From: Brachybacterium sp.
GTDB lineage: Bacteria; Actinomycetota; Actinomycetes; Actinomycetales; Dermabacteraceae
NCBI GenBank assembly: GCA_030451965.1
Contig: JAKDNE010000170.1
Location: 1 to 6,950, forward strand
Direction of reading: 5' to 3'
DNA length: 6,950 bases
The notes under the pieces are model-generated. The model saw only the letters and a list, made by a program, of their open reading frames with translations. It had not been told where the DNA came from and did not search any database. A program made the position numbers and the translations under genes. Within the stretch, counting starts at the first letter, position 1, and every line of letters starts with the position of its first letter. Shown here piece after piece: positions 1-6,636 of the stretch.

Positions 1-12
1 GCGGGCACGGGC

Positions 13-29
13 GAGCGGCCGGTCCGCTC
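13..29 (-). terminator. Weak stem-loop at the 3' end of fic
   Basis: GAGCGG and CCGCTC pair perfectly (6 bp) around a 5-nt loop, and the stem begins inside the fic stop codon (28-30). No T-run follows within the 12 bases left in the window, so this is at most a U-less actinobacterial-type terminator and could be a chance hairpin in GC-rich DNA. Confidence 0.2.
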
Positions 30-1212
30 AGCTCTCCCGGTCCAGCAGCTGCAGGACATCGTTCGCCTGGAAGATCTCCGAGCGGCGGTACCTGCCGGAT
101 CCCGGGGTGAGGATCTCGCGGGAGACCAAGGTGTCCACGGCGCGGTGGGCGGCGACGCGGGAGACTCCCAGGCGGTCAGCGATGAATGCTGCCGTGACCA
201 CAGGCTGCTCCCGCAGCAGGGGAAGGAGTCGTCGGGCTGAGGAGTCCGCACGCAGACCGGCGGCCTTCTGCATGAGTGCGGCGTCGAGCACCCGGACCTC
301 GTCCTGGATGCGCAGGAGGCTGTCACAGGCTTCGGCCGCGACGTCGGTGAAGAAGCGTACCCACGCGTTCACTCCGTGCAGGGCGTCCTCCGCGTCCTCC
401 GTACGGACGGCGGCGAGTCGCCGGACGTACTCCCGTTCGCGAGATCGGATCACGGTGGAGATCGGGAGCAGGCCCGAGCGCACCACTCCCCCACGTTCGA
501 GGATCGCGTGCACCAGCGTTCGGCCGGCGCGACCGTTGCCGTCCTCGAAGGGATGGATGGTCTCGAACTGCACGTGGCCGAGGGCCGCGAGCAGCAGGGG
601 ATGCTCCCCCGAACGGTTCAGATAATGCAGGAGGTCCTCGATCAGCCCCCGCACCTCCCTCGGAGGCGGGGCGACATAGTCGGCGCCGACCTTGTCCCGA
701 CCACCGATCCAGACATCCACCTCGCGAAGCCCGCGCGCCGTACCGACCACACCGAGAGCGTGGTGGATCTGCTCGATGTGCTCGATCCGCCATTCTTCGA
801 GCCCGGCGAGCTGTTCGATGGCGGTGCGGGTCGCCTCGACGTTGCGGGCCACGCTCATGGCCTCATGGTTGCGCAGGTGGTTCGACTGCTTGCCCAGCTG
901 GGCGTAGGAGACATCGCGCGGGGAGGCGTTGATCCGCTCGATCCGCGAGGACGCGATGGACTCCGAACGCAGCAGCAAGGGGTAGATTCCACGCCGGGTC
1001 GCCTCGTCGACCTGCGCCGACGAGGCGGTGATGAGGCCGGACACCTCCAGAGCCTCTTCGCGGACCTCGCGATCGAGCAATGCTCCGACAGGCTGATCCG
1101 AGAGAAGAGCCGGCAGGTAGTACGAGAAGGTGCCTCCTCGACGCGCCGATGAGGTGGCCCCACGGAAGTCCGGCGCCTGATGGCCCGCGCGCCACGTGCC
1201 ATGGACACCCAT
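28..1212 (-). CDS. Fic-domain protein (candidate protein adenylyltransferase) with C-terminal winged helix
   Basis: A complete 394-residue protein. Residues 220-231 read HPFEDGNGRAGR, a perfect Fic core (HxFxDGNGRxxR): His220 is the expected catalytic base, Asp223/Asn226 and the following Gly-Arg residues bind the metal and triphosphate. Residues 169-184 (GGRDKVGADYVAPPP area) match the flap that positions target peptides. Residues about 30-110 look like the Fic_N region and contain S88-xxx-E92, the class II (N-terminal) inhibitory helix, but followed by Arg93 where Gly or Asn is usual. Residues about 325-385 form a winged helix (IADRLGVSRVAAHRAVDTL), as in the SoFic-type architecture. Family knowledge: such proteins transfer AMP from ATP to Ser/Thr/Tyr of a target protein in the cytoplasm, often themselves. 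Target unknown. The ATG at 1212 is supported by a strong Shine-Dalgarno site and has no in-frame Met until residue 119. It lies 90 bp downstream of the ABC operon on the same strand. The family call is firm; enzymatic activity is inferred. Confidence 0.93.
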   Translation of the reverse strand: MGVHGTWRAGHQAPDFRGATSSARRGGTFSYYLPALLSDQPVGALLDREVREEALEVSGLITASSAQVDEATRRGIYPLLLRSESIASSRIERINASPRDVSYAQLGKQSNHLRNHEAMSVARNVEATRTAIEQLAGLEEWRIEHIEQIHHALGVVGTARGLREVDVWIGGRDKVGADYVAPPPREVRGLIEDLLHYLNRSGEHPLLLAALGHVQFETIHPFEDGNGRAGRTLVHAILERGGVVRSGLLPISTVIRSREREYVRRLAAVRTEDAEDALHGVNAWVRFFTDVAAEACDSLLRIQDEVRVLDAALMQKAAGLRADSSARRLLPLLREQPVVTAAFIADRLGVSRVAAHRAVDTLVSREILTPGSGRYRRSEIFQANDVLQLLDRES

Positions 1213-1215
1213 CGA

Positions 1216-1224
1216 CTCCCCCTC
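1216..1224 (-). promoter_or_regulatory. Ribosome binding site of the fic gene
   Basis: On the minus strand the sequence GAGGGGGAG ends 3 nt before the ATG at 1212; its AGGGGG core is 5 nt from it. This purine run is the best Shine-Dalgarno match in the gap and fixes the start codon of the Fic protein, whose first 25-30 residues are otherwise not conserved enough to decide it. Confidence 0.75.
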
Positions 1225-1252
1225 AGTTAACTTTAGGGAACTAACCTTAACT
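1225..1252. repeat. AT-rich imperfect inverted repeat upstream of fic (candidate operator)
   Basis: Two 12-nt arms, AGTTAACTTTAG (1225-1236) and CTAACCTTAACT (1241-1252), pair at 10 of 12 positions around a 4-nt GGAA spacer. The stretch is strikingly AT-rich against very GC-rich surroundings and sits immediately upstream of the fic ribosome binding site, so a repressor bound here would block transcription. The Fic protein's own winged helix is one candidate binder. One half, CTAACCTTA, equals a half-site of the DtxR/IdeR iron-box consensus, but the spacer is 4 nt instead of 1, so an iron box is not called. The repeat is seen directly; operator function is inference. Confidence 0.5.
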
Positions 1253-1302
1253 CACGATGATTGAGAGGTGCAGTTCGACGATGTGGACACCGAGAGGGCC
1301 GG

Positions 1303-2964
1303 TCATGAGGCGGGGACCGCTTCGGGGTGGAGCTGGTCGGCCTGTCGGCCGGCGCCGGGGATCGCGGCCAGCAGCGCCTGGGTGTACTCGTGGTGGGGGC
1401 CCTCGAGCACCCGCTCCACGGGACCGGCCTCGACCGGTCGGCCCCGGCGCAGCACTGAGACGGTGTCGGCGACCTGCCGCACCACGGCGAGGTCGTGCGA
1501 GATCAGCAGATAGGTCAGCCCCAGCTCGTCCTGCAGGCGGGCCAGCAGGCGCAGGATCTGGGCCTGCACCGTGACGTCCAGGGCGGAGACCGCTTCGTCG
1601 AGCACCACCAGCTCGGGCTGCAGGATCAGCGCGCGGGCGATCGCGACCCGCTGCCGCTGCCCGCCGGAGAGCTCCCGGGGGCGCCGGCTCGCGACCTCCG
1701 GGGGCAAGGAGACCAGCTCAAGATGGTGCAGCGCGGCCGAGCGGCGCTGGGAGCGGCTGCCGCGACGGGTGTTGCGCAGCGGCTCCTCGAGGATCGCGGC
1801 GATGCTCTGTCGCGGGTCGAGGGAGCCGAAGGGGTTCTGGTGGACCAGCTGCACGGTGGAGCGGAAGTCGCGCAGCGCTCTCCCGCCACCGAGGGCGGTC
1901 ACCTCGGTGCGGTCCACCTCGATGCTGCCGGCCGTGGGGCGACGGAATCCGGCGATCGCCCGGCCGGTGGTGGTCTTACCGGAGCCGGACTCCCCCACCA
2001 GGGCGTGGGTGGTGCCGGGGGCGATGTCGAAGCAGATCCCGTCGACCGCGACGAAGGGTGCGCTGCCGGGGCGGGGGAACTCCTGGCGCAGCTCGCGCAC
2101 CCGCACCAGCGGTGCCTGCCCGGGCTCGGGGCGGCGGGGGCGGCGGTCCACCCCCTGCCGCAGGGAGGGCGCGTCGTCCAGCAGGGTGCGGGTGTACTCG
2201 GCCGTCGGCGCGGCGAGCACTGCGGCGCCGGGCCCGGATTCCTCGATCCGTCCGCCGCGCATCACCACCAGCTGGTCGGCGCGGTCGGCGGCGACGGCGA
2301 GGTCGTGGGTGATCAGCAGGACTCCGGCGCCCGTGGAGTCGCGCAGCTCGTCGATGAGGTCCAGCACGGTGGCCTGGACGGTGACGTCCAGCGCACTGGT
2401 CGGTTCGTCGGCGATCAGCAGGTCGGGGTCCAGGGCGAGGGCGGCCGCGATCAGCACCCGTTGGCGCATCCCGCCGGAGAGCTCGTGCGGGTACTGGCGG
2501 GCCCGCAGGGCGGGATCGTCCAGGCCCACCCGGTCCAGCAGCTCGTGCACGCGGGCGGTGATCCGCTCCCGGTCGTGCCAGCCGTGGATCCGCAGCGGTT
2601 CGGCGACGCTCGCCCCGATGGTGCGCACCGGGTCCAGGGAGCTGGTGGGGTCCTGCGGGATCAGTCCGATGCGGGTGCCACGCAGCCCGCGCCAGGCATG
2701 TTCGGGCAGGCTCACCAGTTCCTCGCGGGATCCGTCCTGCCCGGTGAGGGCGATGGAGCCGCCGGTGATCCGGCCGTTCTCGGGCAGCAGCCCGATGGCG
2801 GCCTGGGCGGCGGAGGACTTCCCGGAGCCGGATTCGCCCACCAGCGCCGTGACCTGGCCGCGCGCGACGCTCAGGTCGATGCCGCGCACCGCCTCGACGG
2901 TGGCTCGGCGGGTGCGGTAGGTGATGGACAGGTCGGTGATCTGCAGCAGGGGCGGGACGCTCAT
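1303..2964 (-). CDS. Fused two-domain ATP-binding protein of a peptide/nickel-type ABC importer
   Basis: A 553-residue protein joining two complete nucleotide-binding domains, equivalent to DppD plus DppF in one chain. Domain 1 (about 5-265): Walker A GESGSGKS 43-50, Q-loop Gln104, signature LSGGMRQR 162-169, Walker B LLIADEP 182-188, switch His220. Domain 2 (about 285-535): Walker A GESGSGKT 324-331, Gln376, signature LSGGQRQR 432-439, Walker B with Asp456-Glu457 in DEAVSALD, His490. All catalytic residues are present in both, so both sites should hydrolyse ATP at the inner face of the membrane to drive uptake. The chain has a single cysteine (Cys311), so the cysteine motif found in the C-terminal oligo_HPY region of some Dpp ATPases is absent. 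The start at 2964 is chosen because it has a very strong ribosome binding site and overlaps the upstream permease stop by ATGA; the frame stays open further upstream only within permease coding sequence. It is the last gene of the operon. Substrate unknown. Confidence 0.95.
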   Translation of the reverse strand: MSVPPLLQITDLSITYRTRRATVEAVRGIDLSVARGQVTALVGESGSGKSSAAQAAIGLLPENGRITGGSIALTGQDGSREELVSLPEHAWRGLRGTRIGLIPQDPTSSLDPVRTIGASVAEPLRIHGWHDRERITARVHELLDRVGLDDPALRARQYPHELSGGMRQRVLIAAALALDPDLLIADEPTSALDVTVQATVLDLIDELRDSTGAGVLLITHDLAVAADRADQLVVMRGGRIEESGPGAAVLAAPTAEYTRTLLDDAPSLRQGVDRRPRRPEPGQAPLVRVRELRQEFPRPGSAPFVAVDGICFDIAPGTTHALVGESGSGKTTTGRAIAGFRRPTAGSIEVDRTEVTALGGGRALRDFRSTVQLVHQNPFGSLDPRQSIAAILEEPLRNTRRGSRSQRRSAALHHLELVSLPPEVASRRPRELSGGQRQRVAIARALILQPELVVLDEAVSALDVTVQAQILRLLARLQDELGLTYLLISHDLAVVRQVADTVSVLRRGRPVEAGPVERVLEGPHHEYTQALLAAIPGAGRQADQLHPEAVPAS

Positions 2965-3824
2965 GCCTGCTCCCCCTTTCCGAGGGCTGTGCTGAGGCGG
3001 TTGGTGGACAGGACCACCGCGGCCACCACCAGGCCGGGCAGGAGGGTCAGCCACCAGGCGGTGGCGACGTAGTCGCGGCCCTCGGCGATCAGCAGCCCCC
3101 ATTCGGGGGTGGGCGGCGGTGCGCCGTAGCCGAGGAATCCGAGGGTGGAGATCTGCAGGATCGCGGAGCCCAGCTGGAGTGCGGCGAGCGCGGTGACGGG
3201 GGCTGCGGAGTTGGGGAGGATGTGGCGCCACAGGATGCTCGGCAGGGTCCCGCCGGAGCCGAAGGCGGCCTCGACGTACTCGCTTTGCCGCACCGCGATC
3301 ACCCGGGAGCGGGACAGTCGCGCGAAGGTCGCGATGGAGGTGATGCCGACGGCGATCGCGGCGTTGGTGGTGCCGAAGCCCAGCAGGATCACCACCGACA
3401 GCGACAGCAGCAGGCCGGGGATAGCCAGCAGCACGTCGACCCCGCGCATCAGCGTCTCTTCGACGGCTCCGCCGACGGTCCCGGCGATCGCTCCGATCGT
3501 GGTGCCGACCACCAGGCCGACGGCGACGGCGATCAGTGCGGCGGTGATCGAGTGGGAGGCGCCGTGGACCACGCGGGCGAAGACGTCGCGGCCGGTCGCA
3601 TCGGTGCCGAACCAGTGCGCGGCGCTCGGCGACTGCAGCGCCTCGGTGCTCGAGGCGGTGGGGCTGTACCCGGTGAACAGGCCCGGCGCCAGGGCCCAGG
3701 CGAGGGCGAGCAGCAGCACCAGGGCGGAGAGTGCCACGGTGGGGCGAAGGGCGGGGCGGCGGACTCGCTCGGCCCGCTGACCGGTGCTCGGCCGGGCGCC
3801 GGCGGTGTGGCTCAGGATGCTCAT
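2961..3824 (-). CDS. DppC-type permease subunit of the ABC importer
   Basis: A 287-residue membrane protein of usual DppC/OppC length. After a basic cytoplasmic N-terminus (1-28) comes a first membrane helix (about 29-50), then the extracytoplasmic WFGTDATGRDVFARVVHGAS segment (71-90) that is diagnostic for the C-type subunit. The remaining helices are near 92-115, 128-150, 152-170, 207-230 and 257-275. The EAA loop that docks on the ATPase is at 182-205 (EYVEAAFGSGG then ILPN), and the typical GAPPPTPEWGLLIAEGR segment is at 234-250. It pairs with the DppB-type subunit to form the channel. The ATG at 3824 shares one base with the stop of the preceding permease (TGATG), and its own stop overlaps the ATPase start by 4 nt, so the three are probably translationally coupled. 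Family role firm; solute unknown. Confidence 0.93.
   Translation of the reverse strand: MSILSHTAGARPSTGQRAERVRRPALRPTVALSALVLLLALAWALAPGLFTGYSPTASSTEALQSPSAAHWFGTDATGRDVFARVVHGASHSITAALIAVAVGLVVGTTIGAIAGTVGGAVEETLMRGVDVLLAIPGLLLSLSVVILLGFGTTNAAIAVGITSIATFARLSRSRVIAVRQSEYVEAAFGSGGTLPSILWRHILPNSAAPVTALAALQLGSAILQISTLGFLGYGAPPPTPEWGLLIAEGRDYVATAWWLTLLPGLVVAAVVLSTNRLSTALGKGEQA
2970..2979 (-). promoter_or_regulatory. Ribosome binding site of the fused ATPase gene
   Basis: The minus strand carries AAAGGGGGAG 5 nt before the ATG at 2964, inside the last codons of the upstream permease (they encode the Gly-Lys-Gly-Glu-Gln tail). Together with the ATGA stop-start overlap it decides the ATPase start and suggests that its translation is both coupled and independently strong. 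Confidence 0.8.
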
Positions 3825-4804
3825 CAGGCGGCCACCGCCTCTCGGCGGGCAGGGGCCGCGGTCGTGGAACGGAGCCGGGGGTCCAGCACCGGGTAGAGGA
3901 GGTCGACGACGAGGTTGATCACCACGAACACCACAGCGGAGAGCACCACCACCGCCATCAGCACGGGGGTGTCGCGGGCGGCGACGGCCTGCGCGGTCAC
4001 CAGGCCGACGCCCATCCTGCCGAAGACGGTCTCGGTCACGACCGCGCCACCCACCAGCTCCCCGAACAGCAGCCCGGCCATGGTCAGGGCCGGCAGCGTG
4101 GCGTTGCGGGCGACGCTGCGGGTCAGCAGCCACCGGGTCGAGGCGCCGCGGGCACGGGTCACGGCGACGAAGGGCTCGGCGGAGACCTCGTCGATGGAGC
4201 GGATGAGCACCTGGGCCAGCGGGGCCGCGATCGGGATCGCGAGCGTGAGCACCGGCAGGATCAGCGACTGCAGCGGGCTCGCGTTCAGCACCGGCACCAG
4301 TCCCAGTCGGAAGGAGAACACCTGCAGCAGCACGATCCCTATCCAGAACACCGGCAGCGAGACCATCAGCGAAGGCAGGCCCCGCAGGGTGCTGCGCAGG
4401 GCGCGGGTGGCGCCCAGGTGGCGCAGGCCGCCGTGGGTCGCGGCGACGGCGATCACCACGGCGACGGTCACTGCGACCAGCAGGCCCAGCAGGGCCAGCG
4501 CCAGCGTGGAGGGCAGCGCCGCGGCCAGCAGCGTCGAGACCGCCGCGCCGGTCTGGACGGAGTAGCCGAGGTCCCCGCGCAGGAAGGAGGCGACCGTGTC
4601 GAGGAACTGGAGGAGCGCGGGACGGTCCGCCCCGTAGGCGGTGCGGATCTGTGCGAGCTCCGCGGCCGACAGTCCCAGGTCGGGGTTGCCGTAGCGGGCC
4701 ATCACCGCGTCGCCCGGCAGGGCGGTGAGCATCACGTACGCGACGATGAAGGCCAGGGAGAGGACCAGTGCGGCACCGCCGATGCGGCGCAGGAGGTAGT
4801 GCAT
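3824..4804 (-). CDS. DppB-type permease subunit of the ABC importer
   Basis: A 326-residue membrane protein of the B-type permease family. The N-terminus (MHYLLRRIGGA) leads straight into the first membrane helix (about 8-28), followed by the family's LPGD (29-32) and the GDLGYS motif (77-82). Further helices lie near 98-122, 143-165, 179-202, 238-258 and 280-305. The EAA-type ATPase contact loop is at about 209-240 (AEPFVAVTRARGAS to ATLPAL). TETVFGRMGVG (257-267) and DLLYPVLDPRLR (301-312) are standard C-terminal motifs. The Ala-rich tail after 312 is not conserved. The start at 4804 is 8 nt after the stop of the binding-protein gene, and the Shine-Dalgarno GAGG overlaps that stop (TGAGG), 6 nt before the ATG. 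It forms the membrane channel with the C-type subunit. Confidence 0.93.
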   Translation of the reverse strand: MHYLLRRIGGAALVLSLAFIVAYVMLTALPGDAVMARYGNPDLGLSAAELAQIRTAYGADRPALLQFLDTVASFLRGDLGYSVQTGAAVSTLLAAALPSTLALALLGLLVAVTVAVVIAVAATHGGLRHLGATRALRSTLRGLPSLMVSLPVFWIGIVLLQVFSFRLGLVPVLNASPLQSLILPVLTLAIPIAAPLAQVLIRSIDEVSAEPFVAVTRARGASTRWLLTRSVARNATLPALTMAGLLFGELVGGAVVTETVFGRMGVGLVTAQAVAARDTPVLMAVVVLSAVVFVVINLVVDLLYPVLDPRLRSTTAAPARREAVAA

Positions 4805-4812
4805 GGGATGCC

Positions 4813-6462
4813 TCAGCCCTCGAGCCAGGCGTCGTAGAAGCTGGGCCGACCCACGGACTCGGTGGCGAAGCCCTGCAGCGCCGCGGTATGTCCGAAGACC
4901 TGCGGCTCCTCGAACAGGGGCAGGATGTACGCCTGCTCGGCGAGGTGCGCCTGGGCCGTGGCCGAGGCCTCGGCGCGCCCCTCCTTGCCGGGGGTAGAGG
5001 CGATCGCGCCCAGCAGCTCGTCGAGCTCGGGATCTCCGGTGCTCTCATCGGGCTCGGTGTTCAGCAGGACGTTGCGGTTATCGGAGGCGTACTGGGACTT
5101 CAGCACGTCGAAGTCGGCGCGCCCCACCATCGAGTGGTACACCTGCACCGTCCCGGGCTCTGCGCGCGCAGCATTCTGCGCAGCCTGGTCGCCGGGCAGC
5201 AGCTGCACGTCGATGCCGAGCTCGTCCAGCTGCTCCTGGAGGAGGGTGACGACCTCCTTCGAGCGGGGCTGCGGGAGTGCCTCATTGAAGGTAAGGGTGA
5301 GCGGCTGGCCGTCCTTCGCGCGGATGCCGTCGGCGCCGGCGACCCAGCCGGCCTCCTCGAGCAGCGAGGCGGCGAGCTCGGGGTCATGGACGTAGTGCTC
5401 GGAGGTGTCCACGTGCCCGAGCGCGGTGGCGGCCAGGGCTCCGGTGGCCAGCGGATAGTTCTCGGTGAACAGGGTGTCGACGATCGCCTGCCGGTCGATC
5501 GCGGCGATCAGCGCCTGCCGGATGCGGGGATCCTCGAGGGCGGGATCGCGGAAGCGGAAGTTCAGGCCGTTGTTCACGCCGTTGGTGGCGGCGGCGTGCA
5601 GCGAGAGGCCCTCGGCTGCGAACTGGGGCTCGTCGGGGGCTTCGATCTGACGGGCCAGGTGGGCCTGGCCCGAGGTGACGGTGCCCACGCGCACGCTGTC
5701 CTCGGCGGCCACCAGGATGTCGATCCCGTCCAGATGGGCACGGCCGGAGTGCTGCAGGGAGGCGGGTGCCCAGGCGTAGTCCTCGCGCGCGGTGAGCGAG
5801 AGCTGGGTGCCGATCTGCTCCTCGGCGATCACGAAGGGGCCGGAGCCGATGATCTCCGCCGCGTTGCCGGGGCCGAACTGCTGCCCGTCGCGGTCCAGCG
5901 TCGCGGAGGAGAGCAGGCCTGAGTTGAGGGTGGAGACGGCCTGCGCGAACCCGGGCGCGGGGGCGGTGAAGTGGAAGCGGACGGTGACGGGGTCGAGGAC
6001 CTCGCCGCGGTCGTAATTGTTGATCGCCTCGGAGACGGTCAGGGCGCGCGCGGCATCGCCGGCGCCGAAGAGGTCGAAGTTCTTGACCACGTTCTGTGCA
6101 TCCAGCGGGGTGCCGTCGGAGTAGGTGACGTCCTCACGCAGGGTGAAGGTGTACTCGGTGGCGTCGTCGTTGACCTCGGGCAGCGCGGTGGCGATCCACG
6201 GCTCCAGCTCGAGGGTCTCGGGGTTCTGGTGCAGCAGCCGGTCGGTGATGTTGTTGACGATCCCGCCGTTGGGGTAGAAGCCGGCCGACGGCGGGTACAG
6301 CGTGGTCCAGGTCTGCGGCTCCAGGTAGGTGAGGGTGCCGCCTCCGACCGGCGCGCCGTCGGCCGTGGCCCCGCTGCTGCTGGCACCGCATGCCGCGAGG
6401 GTGGCCAGGGCCGGCATGGAGATGCCGAGGGCGAGTGCGGACCGACGGGTGAAGGACGCCAT
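4813..6462 (-). CDS. Solute-binding lipoprotein of a family 5 (peptide/nickel-type) ABC importer
   Basis: A 549-residue SBP_bac_5-family protein, full length. The signal peptide is residues 1-24: n-region with Arg6-Arg7, hydrophobic core, then lipobox LAAC with Cys25, the only cysteine, as the lipid anchor. The twin arginine (FTRRSALALG) makes Tat export possible, Sec also possible. Mature protein: a Ser/Gly-rich linker, then SNITDRLL-like pocket entrance (GGIVNNITDRLL, 66-77) and the family signature near 101-125 (EYTFTLREDVTYSDGTPLDAQNV with LR, DGT). IGSGPFVI (205-212) and DPRIRQALIAAIDRQ (311-325) are further family landmarks. It likely captures a solute outside the membrane and delivers it to the two permeases. 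From memory it resembles the subfamily TIGR04028 (KPN_01854 type), whose substrate is not known to me. The start at 6462 is chosen over an upstream in-frame ATG (6531) because it gives a proper signal peptide and a GGGAG site 7 nt upstream. Confidence 0.93.
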   Translation of the reverse strand: MASFTRRSALALGISMPALATLAACGASSSGATADGAPVGGGTLTYLEPQTWTTLYPPSAGFYPNGGIVNNITDRLLHQNPETLELEPWIATALPEVNDDATEYTFTLREDVTYSDGTPLDAQNVVKNFDLFGAGDAARALTVSEAINNYDRGEVLDPVTVRFHFTAPAPGFAQAVSTLNSGLLSSATLDRDGQQFGPGNAAEIIGSGPFVIAEEQIGTQLSLTAREDYAWAPASLQHSGRAHLDGIDILVAAEDSVRVGTVTSGQAHLARQIEAPDEPQFAAEGLSLHAAATNGVNNGLNFRFRDPALEDPRIRQALIAAIDRQAIVDTLFTENYPLATGALAATALGHVDTSEHYVHDPELAASLLEEAGWVAGADGIRAKDGQPLTLTFNEALPQPRSKEVVTLLQEQLDELGIDVQLLPGDQAAQNAARAEPGTVQVYHSMVGRADFDVLKSQYASDNRNVLLNTEPDESTGDPELDELLGAIASTPGKEGRAEASATAQAHLAEQAYILPLFEEPQVFGHTAALQGFATESVGRPSFYDAWLEG

Positions 6463-6473
6463 GGAGGAACTCC
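6460..6473 (-). promoter_or_regulatory. Ribosome binding site and start of the binding-protein gene, in a mini inverted repeat
   Basis: Minus-strand sequence GGAGTTCCTCCATG: the Shine-Dalgarno GGAG is followed by TTC and by CTCC, its exact complement, directly before the ATG. A 4-bp hairpin could hide the ribosome binding site. The site supports the start at 6462. The same layout occurs at the divergent deaminase start (6637-6650). Confidence 0.6.
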
Positions 6474-6494
6474 CAAGGGGGCGGAGCGGATGGA

Positions 6495-6519
6495 GGATCG
6501 CGGCGGATGGCCGCGATCC
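6495..6519 (-). promoter_or_regulatory. Perfect 10-bp stem-loop in the importer mRNA leader
   Basis: GGATCGCGGC and GCCGCGATCC pair without a mismatch around a 5-nt loop; in the minus-strand RNA one G-U and one more G-C pair extend it to 12 bp. It ends 32 nt before the start codon of the binding-protein gene, outside the ribosome binding site. No U-run follows on the minus strand, so it is not a standard attenuator. It may stabilise the transcript, be bound by a protein as DNA or RNA, or terminate weakly. Structure seen directly, function inferred. Confidence 0.5.
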
Positions 6520-6547
6520 CCAGTAGACCACCCGTCACTAAGTATTT

Positions 6548-6564
6548 CTATGGCCTGTTCATAG
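6548..6564. repeat. Short palindrome over the candidate -10 box
   Basis: CTATG (6548-6552) and CATAG (6560-6564) form perfect 5-nt inverted arms around a 7-nt spacer. The right arm overlaps the proposed -10 hexamer of the importer operon, a place where a repressor dimer could act. Arms this short can arise by chance. Confidence 0.3.
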
Positions 6565-6586
6565 CGTGACACATGGGTAGCGTCAG
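6558..6586 (-). promoter_or_regulatory. Candidate sigma-70-type promoter of the importer operon
   Basis: On the minus strand CTGACG (6581-6586, 4 of 6 matches to TTGACA) and TATGAA (6558-6563, 4 of 6 to TATAAT) are separated by exactly 17 nt. Transcription would begin near 6551, giving a leader of about 90 nt that contains the hairpin at 6495-6519. The match is moderate and no start-site data are available. Confidence 0.4.
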
Positions 6587-6636
6587 GCAGGTGCCCGGGA
6601 GCGAGCGGGCTCTCGCCTCCGTGCGGCCCGTGTGAT

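Noticed and set aside
1226..1251. A DtxR/IdeR iron box before fic
   Set aside because: The half-sites resemble the consensus, but the central spacing is 4 nt rather than 1, so a dimer would not fit in the usual way. Retained only as a generic inverted repeat.
1213..1302. An intrinsic terminator after the ABC operon
   Set aside because: No stem followed by a T-run is visible on the minus strand in this gap, so the operon may read into fic.
1495..3072. A 525-codon open frame on the plus strand opposite the ATPase gene
   Set aside because: It is the antisense shadow of a real gene with strong GC bias at third positions. Its translation is low-complexity (Gly, Gln, Val, Asp rich) with no family motif, while the minus strand encodes two complete ABC ATPase domains.
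2965..3231. An 89-codon N-terminal extension of the ATPase
   Set aside because: The extension is Pro/Arg-rich, lies entirely within permease coding sequence, and the ATG at 2964 has a strong ribosome binding site with an ATGA overlap.
3731..4837. A 368-codon plus-strand open frame rich in Gly, Gln, His and Arg
   Set aside because: It is antisense to the DppB-type permease, and the composition is the usual result of reading hydrophobic GC-rich codons backwards. No ribosome binding site or family match.
3825..5048. A long N-terminal extension of the DppC-type permease reading through the DppB-type gene
   Set aside because: It is out of frame with the DppB gene, low-complexity Arg/Pro/Gly-rich, and the normal family N-terminus begins at the ATG at 3824.
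4768..5922. A 384-codon plus-strand open frame opposite the binding-protein gene
   Set aside because: Shadow frame: Gly/Val/Leu/Gln-rich with no recognisable domain, fully opposite a well-supported lipoprotein gene.
6463..6531. An earlier in-frame start for the binding protein at 6531
   Set aside because: It would add 23 residues before a normal lipoprotein signal peptide and would translate through the leader hairpin; the ATG at 6462 has its own ribosome binding site.
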